Shown: positions 31,687 to 40,086 of the stretch, piece by piece
Numbering within the stretch: the stretch's first letter is position 1
Layout: each line of letters opens with the position of its first letter
Assembly: GCF_016598475.1 (NCBI RefSeq)
Contig: NZ_JAEMUX010000003.1
Span: forward strand, 1-64,000
Origin: Streptomyces adelaidensis
Lineage (GTDB): Bacteria; Actinomycetota; Actinomycetes; Streptomycetales; Streptomycetaceae
Reading direction: 5' to 3'
DNA: 64,000 nucleotides
The notes under the pieces: model-generated
The model's input: only the letters and a program-made list of their open reading frames with translations
Database searches by the model: none
What the model was told of the DNA's origin: nothing
Translations under genes and position numbers: made by a program

Positions 31687-33909
31687 TCATGGGTGGCTCC
31701 GTGGCACCTGCCCTATGGGTGCGTCGGGCGTAGAGGAGCGTCCTTGCCACCGCTGACGAAGTTCCTCGTCCAGGCCGGGGCCGTCGACGCCGTACCGCTG
31801 GGCGCTTGCGCGTCGAAGGTCGGCGGGGTCACTGAGTATCCGGCCGTCAGGTTGGAGGGTGCGGATCAGGAACGGCTCGCTGGGACGTCGATCGACTAGG
31901 ACTTCGGCGTACGCCTCGTGCGCGCCAAGCCGTGCCAGATCACCAGCCACCAGGCCGCCGCCAAGAACAGCAGCAAGAGGTGCTGCGTCCTCGACGCTTG
32001 GACGGAAGACGACACGGTTACGAGCGTTGGCGTTGAAGCCTGCCCGCATCTTCGAGGAGAGCTGGGCCAGGTGCTGATGCGCCACGGTAAGGCCGACGCC
32101 AAGCCCGCGCGCCTGGGCGAACATGTCGCCGAGATCTACCGGCAGCTTCAGGTAGTTATGAACCTCGTCGATGACCACCATGGCCGGCTGACGGTTGGTT
32201 GTCGGCATCAAGGCGCGTCGCTGCATGGCTTGCCAGAGCTGCGTCACTAGGAGCGCGCCGAGTTGCTGTGCCGTCTCCGCCCCGATGACGCCAGTGTTCA
32301 AGTTCACCAGCACGATGCGCGGCCGTTGGAACAGCTGGTCCAGATCGAACCGTGGTTGCGCTTGGCCGAGCATTCTTCGGATGGCCGTGCGGCTTAAAAA
32401 AGCCCGGGTCTTGTTGAGAACCGGACTGATGACTTGTTGACGTTCTGCTTCCGAGAGGCCGTCGTACCAGGAGAAGAAGGGGGCGAGGACGAGCGGGTCG
32501 TTTACCTCCGTGAGCACCCGACGGCGGAAGCCATGGTTGGTTAGGAGGACGGGCAAATCAGCCAGGGTGCCGTGACGACTGCGGGCCAGCGCAGTGAAGG
32601 CATGCAGGAGCACGTCACTGCTTCTCGGGCCGATACTGCTGCCGTAGAGCTCGTGGAACAGGTGCAAGAGATGGTCGGCTCGTTGCTCGGCACCGGCCAC
32701 AGAGCCCGCCAGCGGGTTGAAGCCGACGACCTCACCGGCGGCCGTGGGCTCGATGATGACGACGTCCTTACGACGCCCCGCGGGCACGCCGGCCAGGATC
32801 GCTTCTACCAGGTCGCCTCGCGGTTCAAGAACGAAGACACTTCGCCCCGCCCGGATGTCCGCTCGTGTCCACTGCTCCAACACCGTGGACTTGCCGCTTC
32901 CAGTCGGCCCGACGACCTGGATATGGTGCAGCGCACTTTCTGTCGGCAGCGTGACGAGTTGATCGGTCTGACTTGGGTGTAGGCCGGCACCGAGGACGCG
33001 CTCGGTTCGTTGGTGCCGCCGTTCTTGTGGCAGCAGGAGTGCGAAGGGTGCCGGGTGCTGACGACCGTGAGCCGTGGCGAGTGATCCAGCTCCATCTACG
33101 GGCCAGCCGAGGACGGCGGCCAGTTCGGCGGCGTTGAGGATGCCCGACCATCTGAGCCCTGTAACGTGGTCGAGCTGGTCAGCGGTGCGGGCGGTTGGTC
33201 GGATGACACGGAGCTGGGCACGAGCGGCGTTGGTCAGTTGGAGCGCTTCGCCCAGTCGCCGCACGATGGCTTGAACGTGTCCACTATGCGCAGAGCGGGC
33301 ACCGATCCGGCCGCGTACGGCGAAGAGCGGTTCCGCAGCCTTCTGCCTCCACAGCCGCTTATCGTCGGCCGTCGCTTGAACCACCGCCCGTAAGCCGAGG
33401 GCGCGGGCAACGCTGAACTCATCCGGGCGGTAGCGGCGCTGCTGCGCCGGGCCGATGACCCACTGGACAACGGCAGACTCTCCTTTGGTCAGAGCGTTCA
33501 TGACCTCCAGGAGCCCCGCCGCGACGCTTGGCCCCGCCTCTGTTCGCAGCGGCTCCGTGTCACTGGACACCTTCACGTTGGACGCCGCCTGTGTCAGTGG
33601 CCGCGACGGATCAGGGGTGGGGACGAGCACGAGGCCGGACAGCTGGGCGCGAAGCTGAGCCGGTATGTCGTCGCTGATCTGGGGATCGATCCCGACCAGC
33701 CAGCGCACAGTGCCCGCCTTGGCGCGCAGTTCAAAGGTCACGTCGGGCGTTCTTCTCCACCAGCCGACCAACGGCCGATGCGCGAGCGGTTGCAGTACCT
33801 TGACCACGTCGGCGGGCGACAACTCGTGAGGGAAATGAACCTCGAACCAACTGAGCCCCGATTGAGGCGGTGCGCCTCTCGCTTTAGGGTTGATATCTTG
33901 TATTGGCAT
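31687..33909 (-). CDS. VirD4/TraD-like DNA-transfer ATPase (copy 2)
   Basis: This 740-residue paralogue of the 20,195-22,399 product has an N-terminal domain SWFEVHFPHELSPADVVKVLQPLAHRPLVGWWRR, Walker A GPTGSGKS (about residues 334-341), Walker B MVVIDEVHNYL (about 575-585), and T4CP-like blocks AQARGLGVGLTVAHQHLAQL and NARNRVVFRPSVEDAAPLAAVLGGG. GGAGG lies just before the ATG. The GC is higher than in the island between the two copies. The divergence in sequence but not in layout argues that the two modules came from different elements rather than a recent duplication. Confidence 0.85.
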   Translation of the reverse strand: MPIQDINPKARGAPPQSGLSWFEVHFPHELSPADVVKVLQPLAHRPLVGWWRRTPDVTFELRAKAGTVRWLVGIDPQISDDIPAQLRAQLSGLVLVPTPDPSRPLTQAASNVKVSSDTEPLRTEAGPSVAAGLLEVMNALTKGESAVVQWVIGPAQQRRYRPDEFSVARALGLRAVVQATADDKRLWRQKAAEPLFAVRGRIGARSAHSGHVQAIVRRLGEALQLTNAARAQLRVIRPTARTADQLDHVTGLRWSGILNAAELAAVLGWPVDGAGSLATAHGRQHPAPFALLLPQERRHQRTERVLGAGLHPSQTDQLVTLPTESALHHIQVVGPTGSGKSTVLEQWTRADIRAGRSVFVLEPRGDLVEAILAGVPAGRRKDVVIIEPTAAGEVVGFNPLAGSVAGAEQRADHLLHLFHELYGSSIGPRSSDVLLHAFTALARSRHGTLADLPVLLTNHGFRRRVLTEVNDPLVLAPFFSWYDGLSEAERQQVISPVLNKTRAFLSRTAIRRMLGQAQPRFDLDQLFQRPRIVLVNLNTGVIGAETAQQLGALLVTQLWQAMQRRALMPTTNRQPAMVVIDEVHNYLKLPVDLGDMFAQARGLGVGLTVAHQHLAQLSSKMRAGFNANARNRVVFRPSVEDAAPLAAVLGGGLVAGDLARLGAHEAYAEVLVDRRPSEPFLIRTLQPDGRILSDPADLRRASAQRYGVDGPGLDEELRQRWQGRSSTPDAPIGQVPRSHP

Positions 33910-34339
33910 AGGCCCTCCTTCCGGTGTTACACGTTGACTTCCGAAAGCTCAGGGCAGCACAAAATAAGCCTCACGATACGATCGCGGGGTTCGTTGTGCG
34001 GCTGCACTCAACTTGTTGCGGAAGGAAGCAGCATTCCCGAGCGACTTCGCGTCACCGTGTGCGTACTTCTACTTCCACTATGGGGAAGGGGGTTTGTTCA
34101 TTCAATGGCTTTGGCGCAGACCACAACACCGGTGCGAACGTCTCCAACAGTGGTGATGGAGGCAATGAAACGCGTGGGTGCGCAAGCCTTGTATAACCTA
34201 GTACCCCGACACCAAGAGTGACATGGCTTGCTGAGAATTTGAGGAGTTCAATTGTTGAGGTTTGCAAGTAAGTGCGGACAAACAAAAAAGACTCCCAACT
34301 TGGGGAGTCTTCGGCTTTTCACCTTGTTATTAGATGGAT
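33910..34339. other. Intergenic region with one hairpin, no gene seen
   Basis: I find no convincing coding frame here. It should hold the promoter of the leftward VirD4-like operon. Its right end contains the hairpin at 34,288-34,311. The sequence changes from GC-rich to AT-rich near 34,200, suggesting a boundary between cargo blocks. Confidence 0.5.
34288..34311 (-). terminator. Bidirectional Rho-independent terminator
   Basis: AAGACTCCC (34,288-34,296) pairs with GGGAGTCTT (34,303-34,311). The plus strand continues CGGCTTTT and the minus strand continues into CTTTTTTGTTTG, giving a U-run for the leftward membrane-protein transcript that ends at 34,340. Confidence 0.85.
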
Positions 34340-34654
34340 CTAGTTTCCAAAGTTTTGCACGAAGTCGTAGTAGACAACGATAAATAAGATGATGGATCCG
34401 ACGCCAGCAAAGTTCAGCAGCGTTATGAGCCGCCTAAATTTTTCAAACTTAGCTTTATTTCGCAACATGAGCCACGAAAGATAGATGAGAGGTAAGTATG
34501 GGAGCGTGTAGACGAGAAACGACAGCTCAAATGCTAACACGGCCTGAACGGCAATCATAGCGACCCATGCACCCATAATTGATATGGTCGCAATTAATGC
34601 AACCTTGCCGATTTTTTCATTTTGAGTTGGAGTGTTTTGTTTACGCTTAGTCAT
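34340..34654 (-). CDS. Small AT-rich membrane protein (near-leaderless)
   Basis: This 104-residue protein has three predicted membrane helices (about residues 18-40, 45-62 and 80-98) and Lys-rich ends. Codon use is strongly AT-leaning, unlike its neighbours. There is no ribosome binding site. A promoter (TTGAAG-18-TATAAT on the minus strand) ends 8 bases before the ATG, so transcription should start at or within two bases of the start codon. Function is unknown. Confidence 0.7.
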   Translation of the reverse strand: MTKRKQNTPTQNEKIGKVALIATISIMGAWVAMIAVQAVLAFELSFLVYTLPYLPLIYLSWLMLRNKAKFEKFRRLITLLNFAGVGSIILFIVVYYDFVQNFGN

Positions 34655-34662
34655 ATGCAGTG

Positions 34663-34692
34663 ATTATATATCATTTCGCCGGATAACTTCAA
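34663..34692 (-). promoter_or_regulatory. Consensus promoter giving a leaderless mRNA
   Basis: On the minus strand TTGAAG (34,692-34,687) and a perfect TATAAT (34,668-34,663) are 18 bp apart. The -10 ends 8 bases before the ATG at 34,654. Confidence 0.6.
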
Positions 34693-34713
34693 TATTCATT
34701 GCGGCATTGAGAA

Positions 34714-34761
34714 GGCCCCCAGTTCAGAACTGCCGTCGTGGCTATTCATGAACTGAGGGCC
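34714..34761 (-). terminator. Long-stem hairpin after the SGNH gene
   Basis: GGCCCCCAGTTCA (34,714-34,726) pairs with TGAACTGAGGGCC (34,749-34,761) with one mismatch. It lies about 40 bp beyond the stop of the leftward secreted hydrolase gene. Confidence 0.7.
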
Positions 34762-34802
34762 GTGGCTCTCCAGTGCTTCGTTCTACTTCACGAGACGGTA
34801 CG

Positions 34803-37034
34803 TCAGTTGCCCATGTACTGGGTCATGACATCCGCGAAGGCTCGTTGCCCTTTCTCGCTGGGGTGGAAGCTCTCTGTCGTGTCCTGCGTGATGAGTCCGT
34901 TGAAGAACGGCTCGCCCGCACACACGTCATGCCCACTGAAGGGCGAGTCCACCTCGTCAGCGTCGACGTAGTGGATGCTTGGGTCATCGTCGTGAACGTT
35001 ACCGACCGTAGTGCTGATCGTTGTGTTTAGCTCGTCGAGGACCGTGCGCATCTTCGTCTTGTTGGCGAGGATCGCTGGATAGCCGATCTGCGACGTTGAC
35101 AGGCAGAGGTTGTTCTCGTCCTCCACCACGATCGGCGGATACCCGAGCACGTACACCTCGGCGTTGGGCGCCTCGGTGAGGATGTGTCGATACACGGCAT
35201 CCAGCTTCGGAGCGAGAGTGCCGATGTCGGCGAGTGCGTCGTCCACACTGCTTTGGCAGTTGACGATGGCGAAGCACCCCTTGATGACATCCCCGAACCC
35301 GATGTCGTTGCCGCCGATCGTGATTGTCACGAGTTCGGTTGCATTCGACAGGACTTGGCCCTGCGGGTCCTCGTCCAGGTTCGTCCCACTCCATGAGTTT
35401 TCGATGACGGGCGTTTCCGCGCCGCCACACGCCACGAAGCCGTTCGGCTCCAACTGGAAGGGACTGTGCGGGTCGCGGTTCAACGCCTGCGGATATGCAT
35501 TCGCACTCCGGTAGCAGGTGTTGTTGTTCGGTACGACCGTTGACGGGTCGTAGTTCCCAGCTCCTTGTCCGGATGAGTAGGAGTCGCCCAAGGCCACGTA
35601 CTTCTTCGGCGCGGGCTGCGCCGGAGTGTTGGCGTTGAGAACCTCCCCTCGCGGGTAGTCCATGCCGAGCCCTTGCACCTTGACCGCGTGCAACTTGAAG
35701 TCGGTTGCGGTCGTGCAGTTGTCGGAACACGTGTTGGTGTTGACGTACACGGTGTTGGGGCCGATCACGGCCTTGGTGCCCTGGGATTCCAGGCGGTAGC
35801 CGTAGACAGGTCCTTGACTGCTGTCGAAGTTCCCGCGCATCTCCTCTGCGTACTCCACGACCTCAGCGTCCACGTCGATGACGCCGATGCTGGTGACGGG
35901 GACTTGGTACGGAGAAGAGGTGCGTTGCACCATCCAGTACCGGGTGACGACCAGCTTGCCCGTCATGTCGACGGCGTAGGTGCTCGCCTTCACCAGGTTG
36001 CCGGCGGAGTCCTTGTTCGGGAACTCCATGCTGCCGACCTTCTGGCCGTTGACGTTGAGTTCCGTTACTGCCGTGATGTACTCGTTGGAGTTGGGAACAG
36101 TGCCGTTGACGACCTTCTGTTCCTCGCTCGTCACGATGACGCCTCCGCCCGGGGTCGGGTGGAGGAAGAACGGATAGCGCTTTTCGGCGCCTGGTTCGGA
36201 CACGGTAGTCGTCCACGCCACTTTGCCGAGGCGCGGATCGTAGACCGAGACCTTGATGCTTGCGTTGACACCCGTACCCGTGTAGGTCGGGAAGAACAGG
36301 CGCCCTTGAGCGTCGAATGGCGTATCTCCGGAAGCGAAGGGCACGCTGGTAGGCGGCTCTCCGAGGAGTTTGCCGCCGTAGCTGACGTACTGGATCCGTT
36401 CGCCGTAGTTCCACGTGGAGACGATGCCGTCCACGTAGGCGAAGAGCCGGTTGCCTGAGCTGCATGTCCCCTTGACGGGGATGTCCAGCACCTTGGTCGG
36501 TGCTGTCTGCCCGGGCGCGAGCTCGGGCTTCAGGCCGATGAGGTGCTGGTTGTTGTCGACGAAGTAGATGTTGCCGTTGCCGCCGACGACAGGGGGCGAG
36601 GACGTGGCACAGCCCGTCTGGTACTGCCACTTCAGCGTGTTACCGCTGTAGGCAAGAAGGGTTGAGCCGCCGTCCGGCTTCCCGTAGAGGTCACCGTTCT
36701 TGTCGACTACCGGGCGGATGATGCAGTTCGCCTTGCCGGTGATCTGAGCCGTACGGTCCAGCTGACGAGTAATACTGCCAGTGGGGCCGTAGGTGACCAG
36801 GTCCTGGTTGGGGACGTAGGAGCTGTTGTAGTCGCACCCAACCGTCACCGCACCCTGTGGGCTCGTGGTCATCTGCTCGATCCACTTCGCCTTCAGGCTG
36901 ACTGCGGGGTAATGCCGCTCGGGCATCGACTCCGCTGCGCTCGCTACACCCGCCGACGTAAACGTCAGGAGCGAAGCCACCAGCGCCAGCAGCAAAGCTG
37001 CTATTGCCGGATGACGTGTTCTCGGTTGACGCAC
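34803..37034 (-). CDS. Secreted beta-propeller plus SGNH/GDSL hydrolase
   Basis: This 743-residue exported enzyme starts at a GTG (37,034), giving the signal peptide RQPRTRHPAIAALLLALVAS... with a likely cleavage after about residue 33 (ASA-AES). Residues about 50-440 read as PQQ/WD-like beta-propeller repeats (LLAYSGNTLKWQYQTG, NIYFVDNNQHLIGL, RLFFPTYTG). Residues about 478-740 form an SGNH domain with Ser485 (ALGDSYSSG), GGND further on, and His702 (FSGHDVC), close to the Streptomyces SEST-type esterases. The fusion would place an esterase on a substrate- or surface-binding propeller outside the cell. Substrate is unknown. Confidence 0.85.
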   Translation of the reverse strand: MRQPRTRHPAIAALLLALVASLLTFTSAGVASAAESMPERHYPAVSLKAKWIEQMTTSPQGAVTVGCDYNSSYVPNQDLVTYGPTGSITRQLDRTAQITGKANCIIRPVVDKNGDLYGKPDGGSTLLAYSGNTLKWQYQTGCATSSPPVVGGNGNIYFVDNNQHLIGLKPELAPGQTAPTKVLDIPVKGTCSSGNRLFAYVDGIVSTWNYGERIQYVSYGGKLLGEPPTSVPFASGDTPFDAQGRLFFPTYTGTGVNASIKVSVYDPRLGKVAWTTTVSEPGAEKRYPFFLHPTPGGGVIVTSEEQKVVNGTVPNSNEYITAVTELNVNGQKVGSMEFPNKDSAGNLVKASTYAVDMTGKLVVTRYWMVQRTSSPYQVPVTSIGVIDVDAEVVEYAEEMRGNFDSSQGPVYGYRLESQGTKAVIGPNTVYVNTNTCSDNCTTATDFKLHAVKVQGLGMDYPRGEVLNANTPAQPAPKKYVALGDSYSSGQGAGNYDPSTVVPNNNTCYRSANAYPQALNRDPHSPFQLEPNGFVACGGAETPVIENSWSGTNLDEDPQGQVLSNATELVTITIGGNDIGFGDVIKGCFAIVNCQSSVDDALADIGTLAPKLDAVYRHILTEAPNAEVYVLGYPPIVVEDENNLCLSTSQIGYPAILANKTKMRTVLDELNTTISTTVGNVHDDDPSIHYVDADEVDSPFSGHDVCAGEPFFNGLITQDTTESFHPSEKGQRAFADVMTQYMGN

Positions 37035-37090
37035 TTGCGTCTCACCATCTTTCTTGGTCGTGTCGGATTGTGAACGTACGGAGGCAAAAA

Positions 37091-37142
37091 AAAAGAGGGT
37101 CGCCGCGCCTATGGCGCAGCCACCCAACTGATCGCCTCTTTT
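37091..37142 (-). terminator. Hairpin with T-run upstream of the SGNH gene
   Basis: On the minus strand AAAAGAGG (37,142-37,135) pairs with CCTCTTTT (37,098-37,091) and the T-run continues. A second stem lies inside the loop (GGCTGCGCC with GGCGCGGC). It should stop transcripts from the 37,262 gene; an attenuator role is an alternative. Confidence 0.7.
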
Positions 37143-37211
37143 GACTGAAAGAGCCGCTATATTTATGACATCATTCAGCATTTTTGCAAAGAGTAGAATT
37201 GACAACAGGTA

Positions 37212-37241
37212 ATGAAGAAACCCCCTCCGAAGAGGGGGAAT
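37212..37241 (-). terminator. Hairpin after the DUF3846 gene
   Basis: CCCCCTC-CGA-AGAGGGGG at about 37,218-37,235 lies 25 bp beyond the leftward stop at 37,262. Together with the next hairpin it gives a double stop before the SGNH gene. Confidence 0.65.
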
Positions 37242-37261
37242 CCCACGGGAAGGCTGTGAAG

Positions 37262-37750
37262 TCACACGCCGATGACCCGAGCACTCCTGACGGTAGCGAA
37301 CGTTTCCTCCTGGATGATGGCGTAGTTGTACGCCTCCAGCCATCCGTCGAATGTCACCGCCTTACGCGACCACGGGCCGTCAGGATGGTGCAGGAACTCG
37401 ACGCCGTACGTCTCGGTCTCCAGGAGCAGTTCTATCAACTGCGGGGGAACCGACTTGGTGCGTCCGCTTTGATTGGGCGCTCCGGTGAGGATTGCATCCC
37501 CACTGATATACGCCCGCCCGCGGAGCCCCTTGGCGTGCTGCCACAGCAGGACAGTGCCGCGTAGGTTGTGCGGCAATGACCAAAGCATCGCCTCGTCATT
37601 GGCGAAGATCGAAGCTGGCGGACTGTCGAAGTTGAACGCTTCGTACTTGCCACCGACCATCTCTTGCATGGTTTCCACGTTCTCCGCGTCGAACTCAACC
37701 CGCTTGAGGGGCTGCGTTTCATCGCTGGGAATCAGGATGCCGGTTATCAC
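37262..37750 (-). CDS. DUF3846-like protein
   Basis: This 162-residue protein begins MITGILIPSDETQPLKRVEFDAENVETMQEMVGGKYEAFNFDSPPASIFANDEAMLWSLPHN, the layout of DUF3846 (a short strand, then LDxENVETMQxxVGGxxE, then a small-residue-rich loop and an N-terminal-fold closing). Such proteins are common on actinophages and integrative elements, with no known activity. The C-terminal half is unfamiliar. It is flanked by hairpins, so it is probably a single-gene transcript. Confidence 0.65.
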   Translation of the reverse strand: MITGILIPSDETQPLKRVEFDAENVETMQEMVGGKYEAFNFDSPPASIFANDEAMLWSLPHNLRGTVLLWQHAKGLRGRAYISGDAILTGAPNQSGRTKSVPPQLIELLLETETYGVEFLHHPDGPWSRKAVTFDGWLEAYNYAIIQEETFATVRSARVIGV

Positions 37751-37839
37751 GTAATCACGTGCCTTCTCGACCGTGGGACTGTGTCTGGAGTGACGGTCGT
37801 TTTCACTCCAGATTTAGATCTCACGGTGAAGTGATGAAG

Positions 37840-37877
37840 CCCCGCCCCGGCAACTCTTGTGAGTCGCCAGGACGGGG
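37840..37877 (-). terminator. Hairpin after the 37,926 gene
   Basis: CCCCGCCCCGGC (37,840-37,851) pairs with GCCAGGACGGGG (about 37,866-37,877) with two mismatches, about 50 bp beyond the leftward stop at 37,926. Confidence 0.6.
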
Positions 37878-37925
37878 TGTTCCGCCTCAACCGCCGGGAG
37901 CGGTGGCGGGAGGCGGAGTAGGGGG

Positions 37926-38252
37926 TTAGCCGTTGCCGTTTCCGACACGGGTTCCAGGGACGCGGCCACGAGTGCCACGTGCTTCCTTCAGAACCTTCGG
38001 CATGTCCGGGGCGGCCTTGTTGAACTCCTCCAACGGGACGTACGCGTCACGCTTGGTGCCGTCGGGCATCGTGATTTCGAGGATCACCAGATCCTCGCTG
38101 ATGTCCGAGAACGACTTGAGTTCGGGAACGAGGACGTCCAGCGCCTTCGGCTGGTCGATGTCCGGGTGCTGCCGGACGACTACCGCAGCGAACTGCTTGT
38201 CGTCGGCTTCCTTGCCAGTGAGGTCGGAGACCTTCTTGCTGACGATTGCCAT
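37926..38252 (-). CDS. Hypothetical element protein
   Basis: This 108-residue protein starts MAIVSKKVSDLTGKEADDKQFAAVVVRQHPD at ATG 38,252, with GGAG nine bases upstream. The N-terminal two-thirds looks like a compact alpha/beta domain ending in TMPDGTKRDAYVPLEEFNKAA; the tail is Arg/Gly-rich (TRGRVPGTRVGNGNG) and may bind nucleic acid. I cannot name the family. It lies near the integrase end of the element. Confidence 0.65.
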   Translation of the reverse strand: MAIVSKKVSDLTGKEADDKQFAAVVVRQHPDIDQPKALDVLVPELKSFSDISEDLVILEITMPDGTKRDAYVPLEEFNKAAPDMPKVLKEARGTRGRVPGTRVGNGNG

Positions 38253-38453
38253 CTTTCTGCTCCACTCGGTTGGGTAGGTTCTGGGCCGGCTTGTTCCTGG
38301 CCCTACATCCATTTATGCACTTTCAACAGGGGTATTAATAGAGAGTTTGACGTAACCACAACACCGAAACGAACAGACATGAAAGTGAAGGAGAACAATG
38401 GAAACAAGGTGATTTTGCGTGCTTGATATATAATTAGGCGTAGAGAAATATCC

Positions 38454-38654
38454 ATGACAGCCAAGCAAGAGAGCAAGCCAGCATCGATCCAGCAACCGGA
38501 CTCAAAGGTCCAGGTCGTCAAGAGTGAGACGGGCACAAAAGAATCCAGCCCCGCGACCGTAACGACGCAAGACTGGATTCAACGAGAACTAGCAAAGGCA
38601 CCTCCTCTTACGCAGAAGCGCCAAAAGAAAGTTGCACGGTTATTACTCGGGTGA
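38454..38654 (+). CDS. Small protein convergent with the serine integrase
   Basis: This 66-residue protein has a Ser/Thr/Lys/Gln-rich disordered N terminus and a conserved-looking end, TTQDWIQRELAKAPPLTQKRQKKVARLLL. The W-xx-xxLAxAPPLT-xx-xxxxxLLL pattern is one I recall from many small actinobacterial proteins encoded next to recombinases. It overlaps the 3' end of the integrase gene by 12 bases. Position makes it a candidate accessory or directionality factor, but that is inference. Confidence 0.5.
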   Translation: MTAKQESKPASIQQPDSKVQVVKSETGTKESSPATVTTQDWIQRELAKAPPLTQKRQKKVARLLLG

Positions 38655-40067
38655 ACGCCGCCAAACCGGTTTCGCCCGTTCTGCTTCATACACGCCACCC
38701 TTAGGATTGCTGGCAGGCATGATGGCGAAGACTTCAAATATCTCACCGATGATAGCTTGTTGGCGCTCAAGCCCTATGTGATCCCATTCATCAGCAGCGG
38801 TCGTAACTTTCCGTTTCATGCGGACATGCTTGACAGCTTGGAACTGAAGAACTTTCTGCTCATTCTCCAGTTCCTTGATTGTGGCAAAGACGATCGAACC
38901 TGACATCGCACCGGTACGGTAAGCGGTCATCAGCTCGGCAATCTTGGCCGTGACTTCATCGAGCCGTGCTTGGCCCTCAAAAGGCTTCTCTTCTATCTCC
39001 TCGATGGGTTGGTTAAGGTAAGCCAGCACCAAAGCAGTGATCTGCTTGTCTAGCTTGGGGCCGGAAATGGCCACCCTTGCACATCCGCCAGCATCAACAG
39101 ACTGACAACTGTAGGTGAAGTAGGTGTCAGTCTTACGGGTGCGTACCATTCGGGAGCCACATAGCCCGCAACGAAGAAACTTACTAAGCAGCCCTTTGGT
39201 CGGCTTCCGTCGACGTCCTGGCTTGGTCTCTAGCTCCTTGCAGAGTGCCCGCCAAGTCGTCTCGTCTATCAGGCCGCCGTCTCGACGTTTGATCGGCTTG
39301 CCATCTTCGCCGATTAGCAGTTCCTTACGATAGACGGCAAGGCCAGCAATTCCCGGGTGAATCAGGATACGGCGTACGGTCTCACCAGTCACGCGACCGC
39401 CGCGCGCTGTCGTGATGCCTTTCGTGCGCCATTCATCGGCTAGCGCCGTGGGTCGTACGCCTGCGAACACGTCCTCTATCGCCTTGAGCGTGATGGCTCC
39501 CTTCTTATCGTTGATAGAACCATCTTTGTTCCGGTAGAAGGCGGGGTAGTTGCTGTAGACGTTTCCCTTCAACGCCTCGTCGCGGTAGAAGTCAGTCACG
39601 CGCTTCACCGTCTTCGCGCTCGACTGATTGGCAACAGCGACCAACATACGCGCGATAGTCTGACCGTCAGGGTCTGTAAGATCCAGGGTCATTGAAGGCA
39701 GCCACAGCACCGGCTTGGGACGCTTCTGCTTGACGTGGGCATCGCAGTACGCCTTGATGACGCGTTCCAGGTCTGTGTTCTGACGAAAGATGCGGTCGAG
39801 ATCCCACGCGGCTATGCCGTCGTTCTTGTCGGCGATAAAGTCCCGGAGCCACGCTTCGAAGTCGTCACGAAAGACTTCCGGCTTATAGGCCGACTTGTCG
39901 TTGTCGGTGTAGTCGCGCGTCAGGACGGCATCCCGTGAGGCAACAAGCGGGTGCACTGTCCGCAACTGTCGATCGATGCCAGGTGCCCGCTCTTCATCCG
40001 TATCGGAGATGCGAGCATAAGGGCTGACCCTCAACGGCGAATTTGATTCTTTATTGATCCTGCTCAC
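38643..40067 (-). CDS. Large serine recombinase (integrase)
   Basis: This 474-residue integrase recombines short attP and attB sites through a phosphoserine intermediate. The catalytic domain starts with the YARIS motif (nucleophile Ser21) and contains AWDLDRIFRQ. The recombinase domain spans about residues 190-290 (RTKGITTARGGRVTGETVRRILIHPGIAG). A zinc ribbon with CGLC at 300-303 and cysteines near 322 and 330 is followed by the coiled-coil region (about 345-410). The start is 45 bp from the right junction of the element, so this enzyme catalysed the insertion in mug. Confidence 0.93.
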   Translation of the reverse strand: MSRINKESNSPLRVSPYARISDTDEERAPGIDRQLRTVHPLVASRDAVLTRDYTDNDKSAYKPEVFRDDFEAWLRDFIADKNDGIAAWDLDRIFRQNTDLERVIKAYCDAHVKQKRPKPVLWLPSMTLDLTDPDGQTIARMLVAVANQSSAKTVKRVTDFYRDEALKGNVYSNYPAFYRNKDGSINDKKGAITLKAIEDVFAGVRPTALADEWRTKGITTARGGRVTGETVRRILIHPGIAGLAVYRKELLIGEDGKPIKRRDGGLIDETTWRALCKELETKPGRRRKPTKGLLSKFLRCGLCGSRMVRTRKTDTYFTYSCQSVDAGGCARVAISGPKLDKQITALVLAYLNQPIEEIEEKPFEGQARLDEVTAKIAELMTAYRTGAMSGSIVFATIKELENEQKVLQFQAVKHVRMKRKVTTAADEWDHIGLERQQAIIGEIFEVFAIMPASNPKGGVYEAERAKPVWRRSPE

Positions 40068-40086
40068 AAGATCAATTTTATTACAA

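Noticed and set aside
31572..31750. A small hydrophobic protein between the second ATPase and relaxation genes
   Set aside because: A short hydrophobic stretch occurs in the ATPase frame just after its stop, but there is no start codon or ribosome binding site that would give a sensible product.
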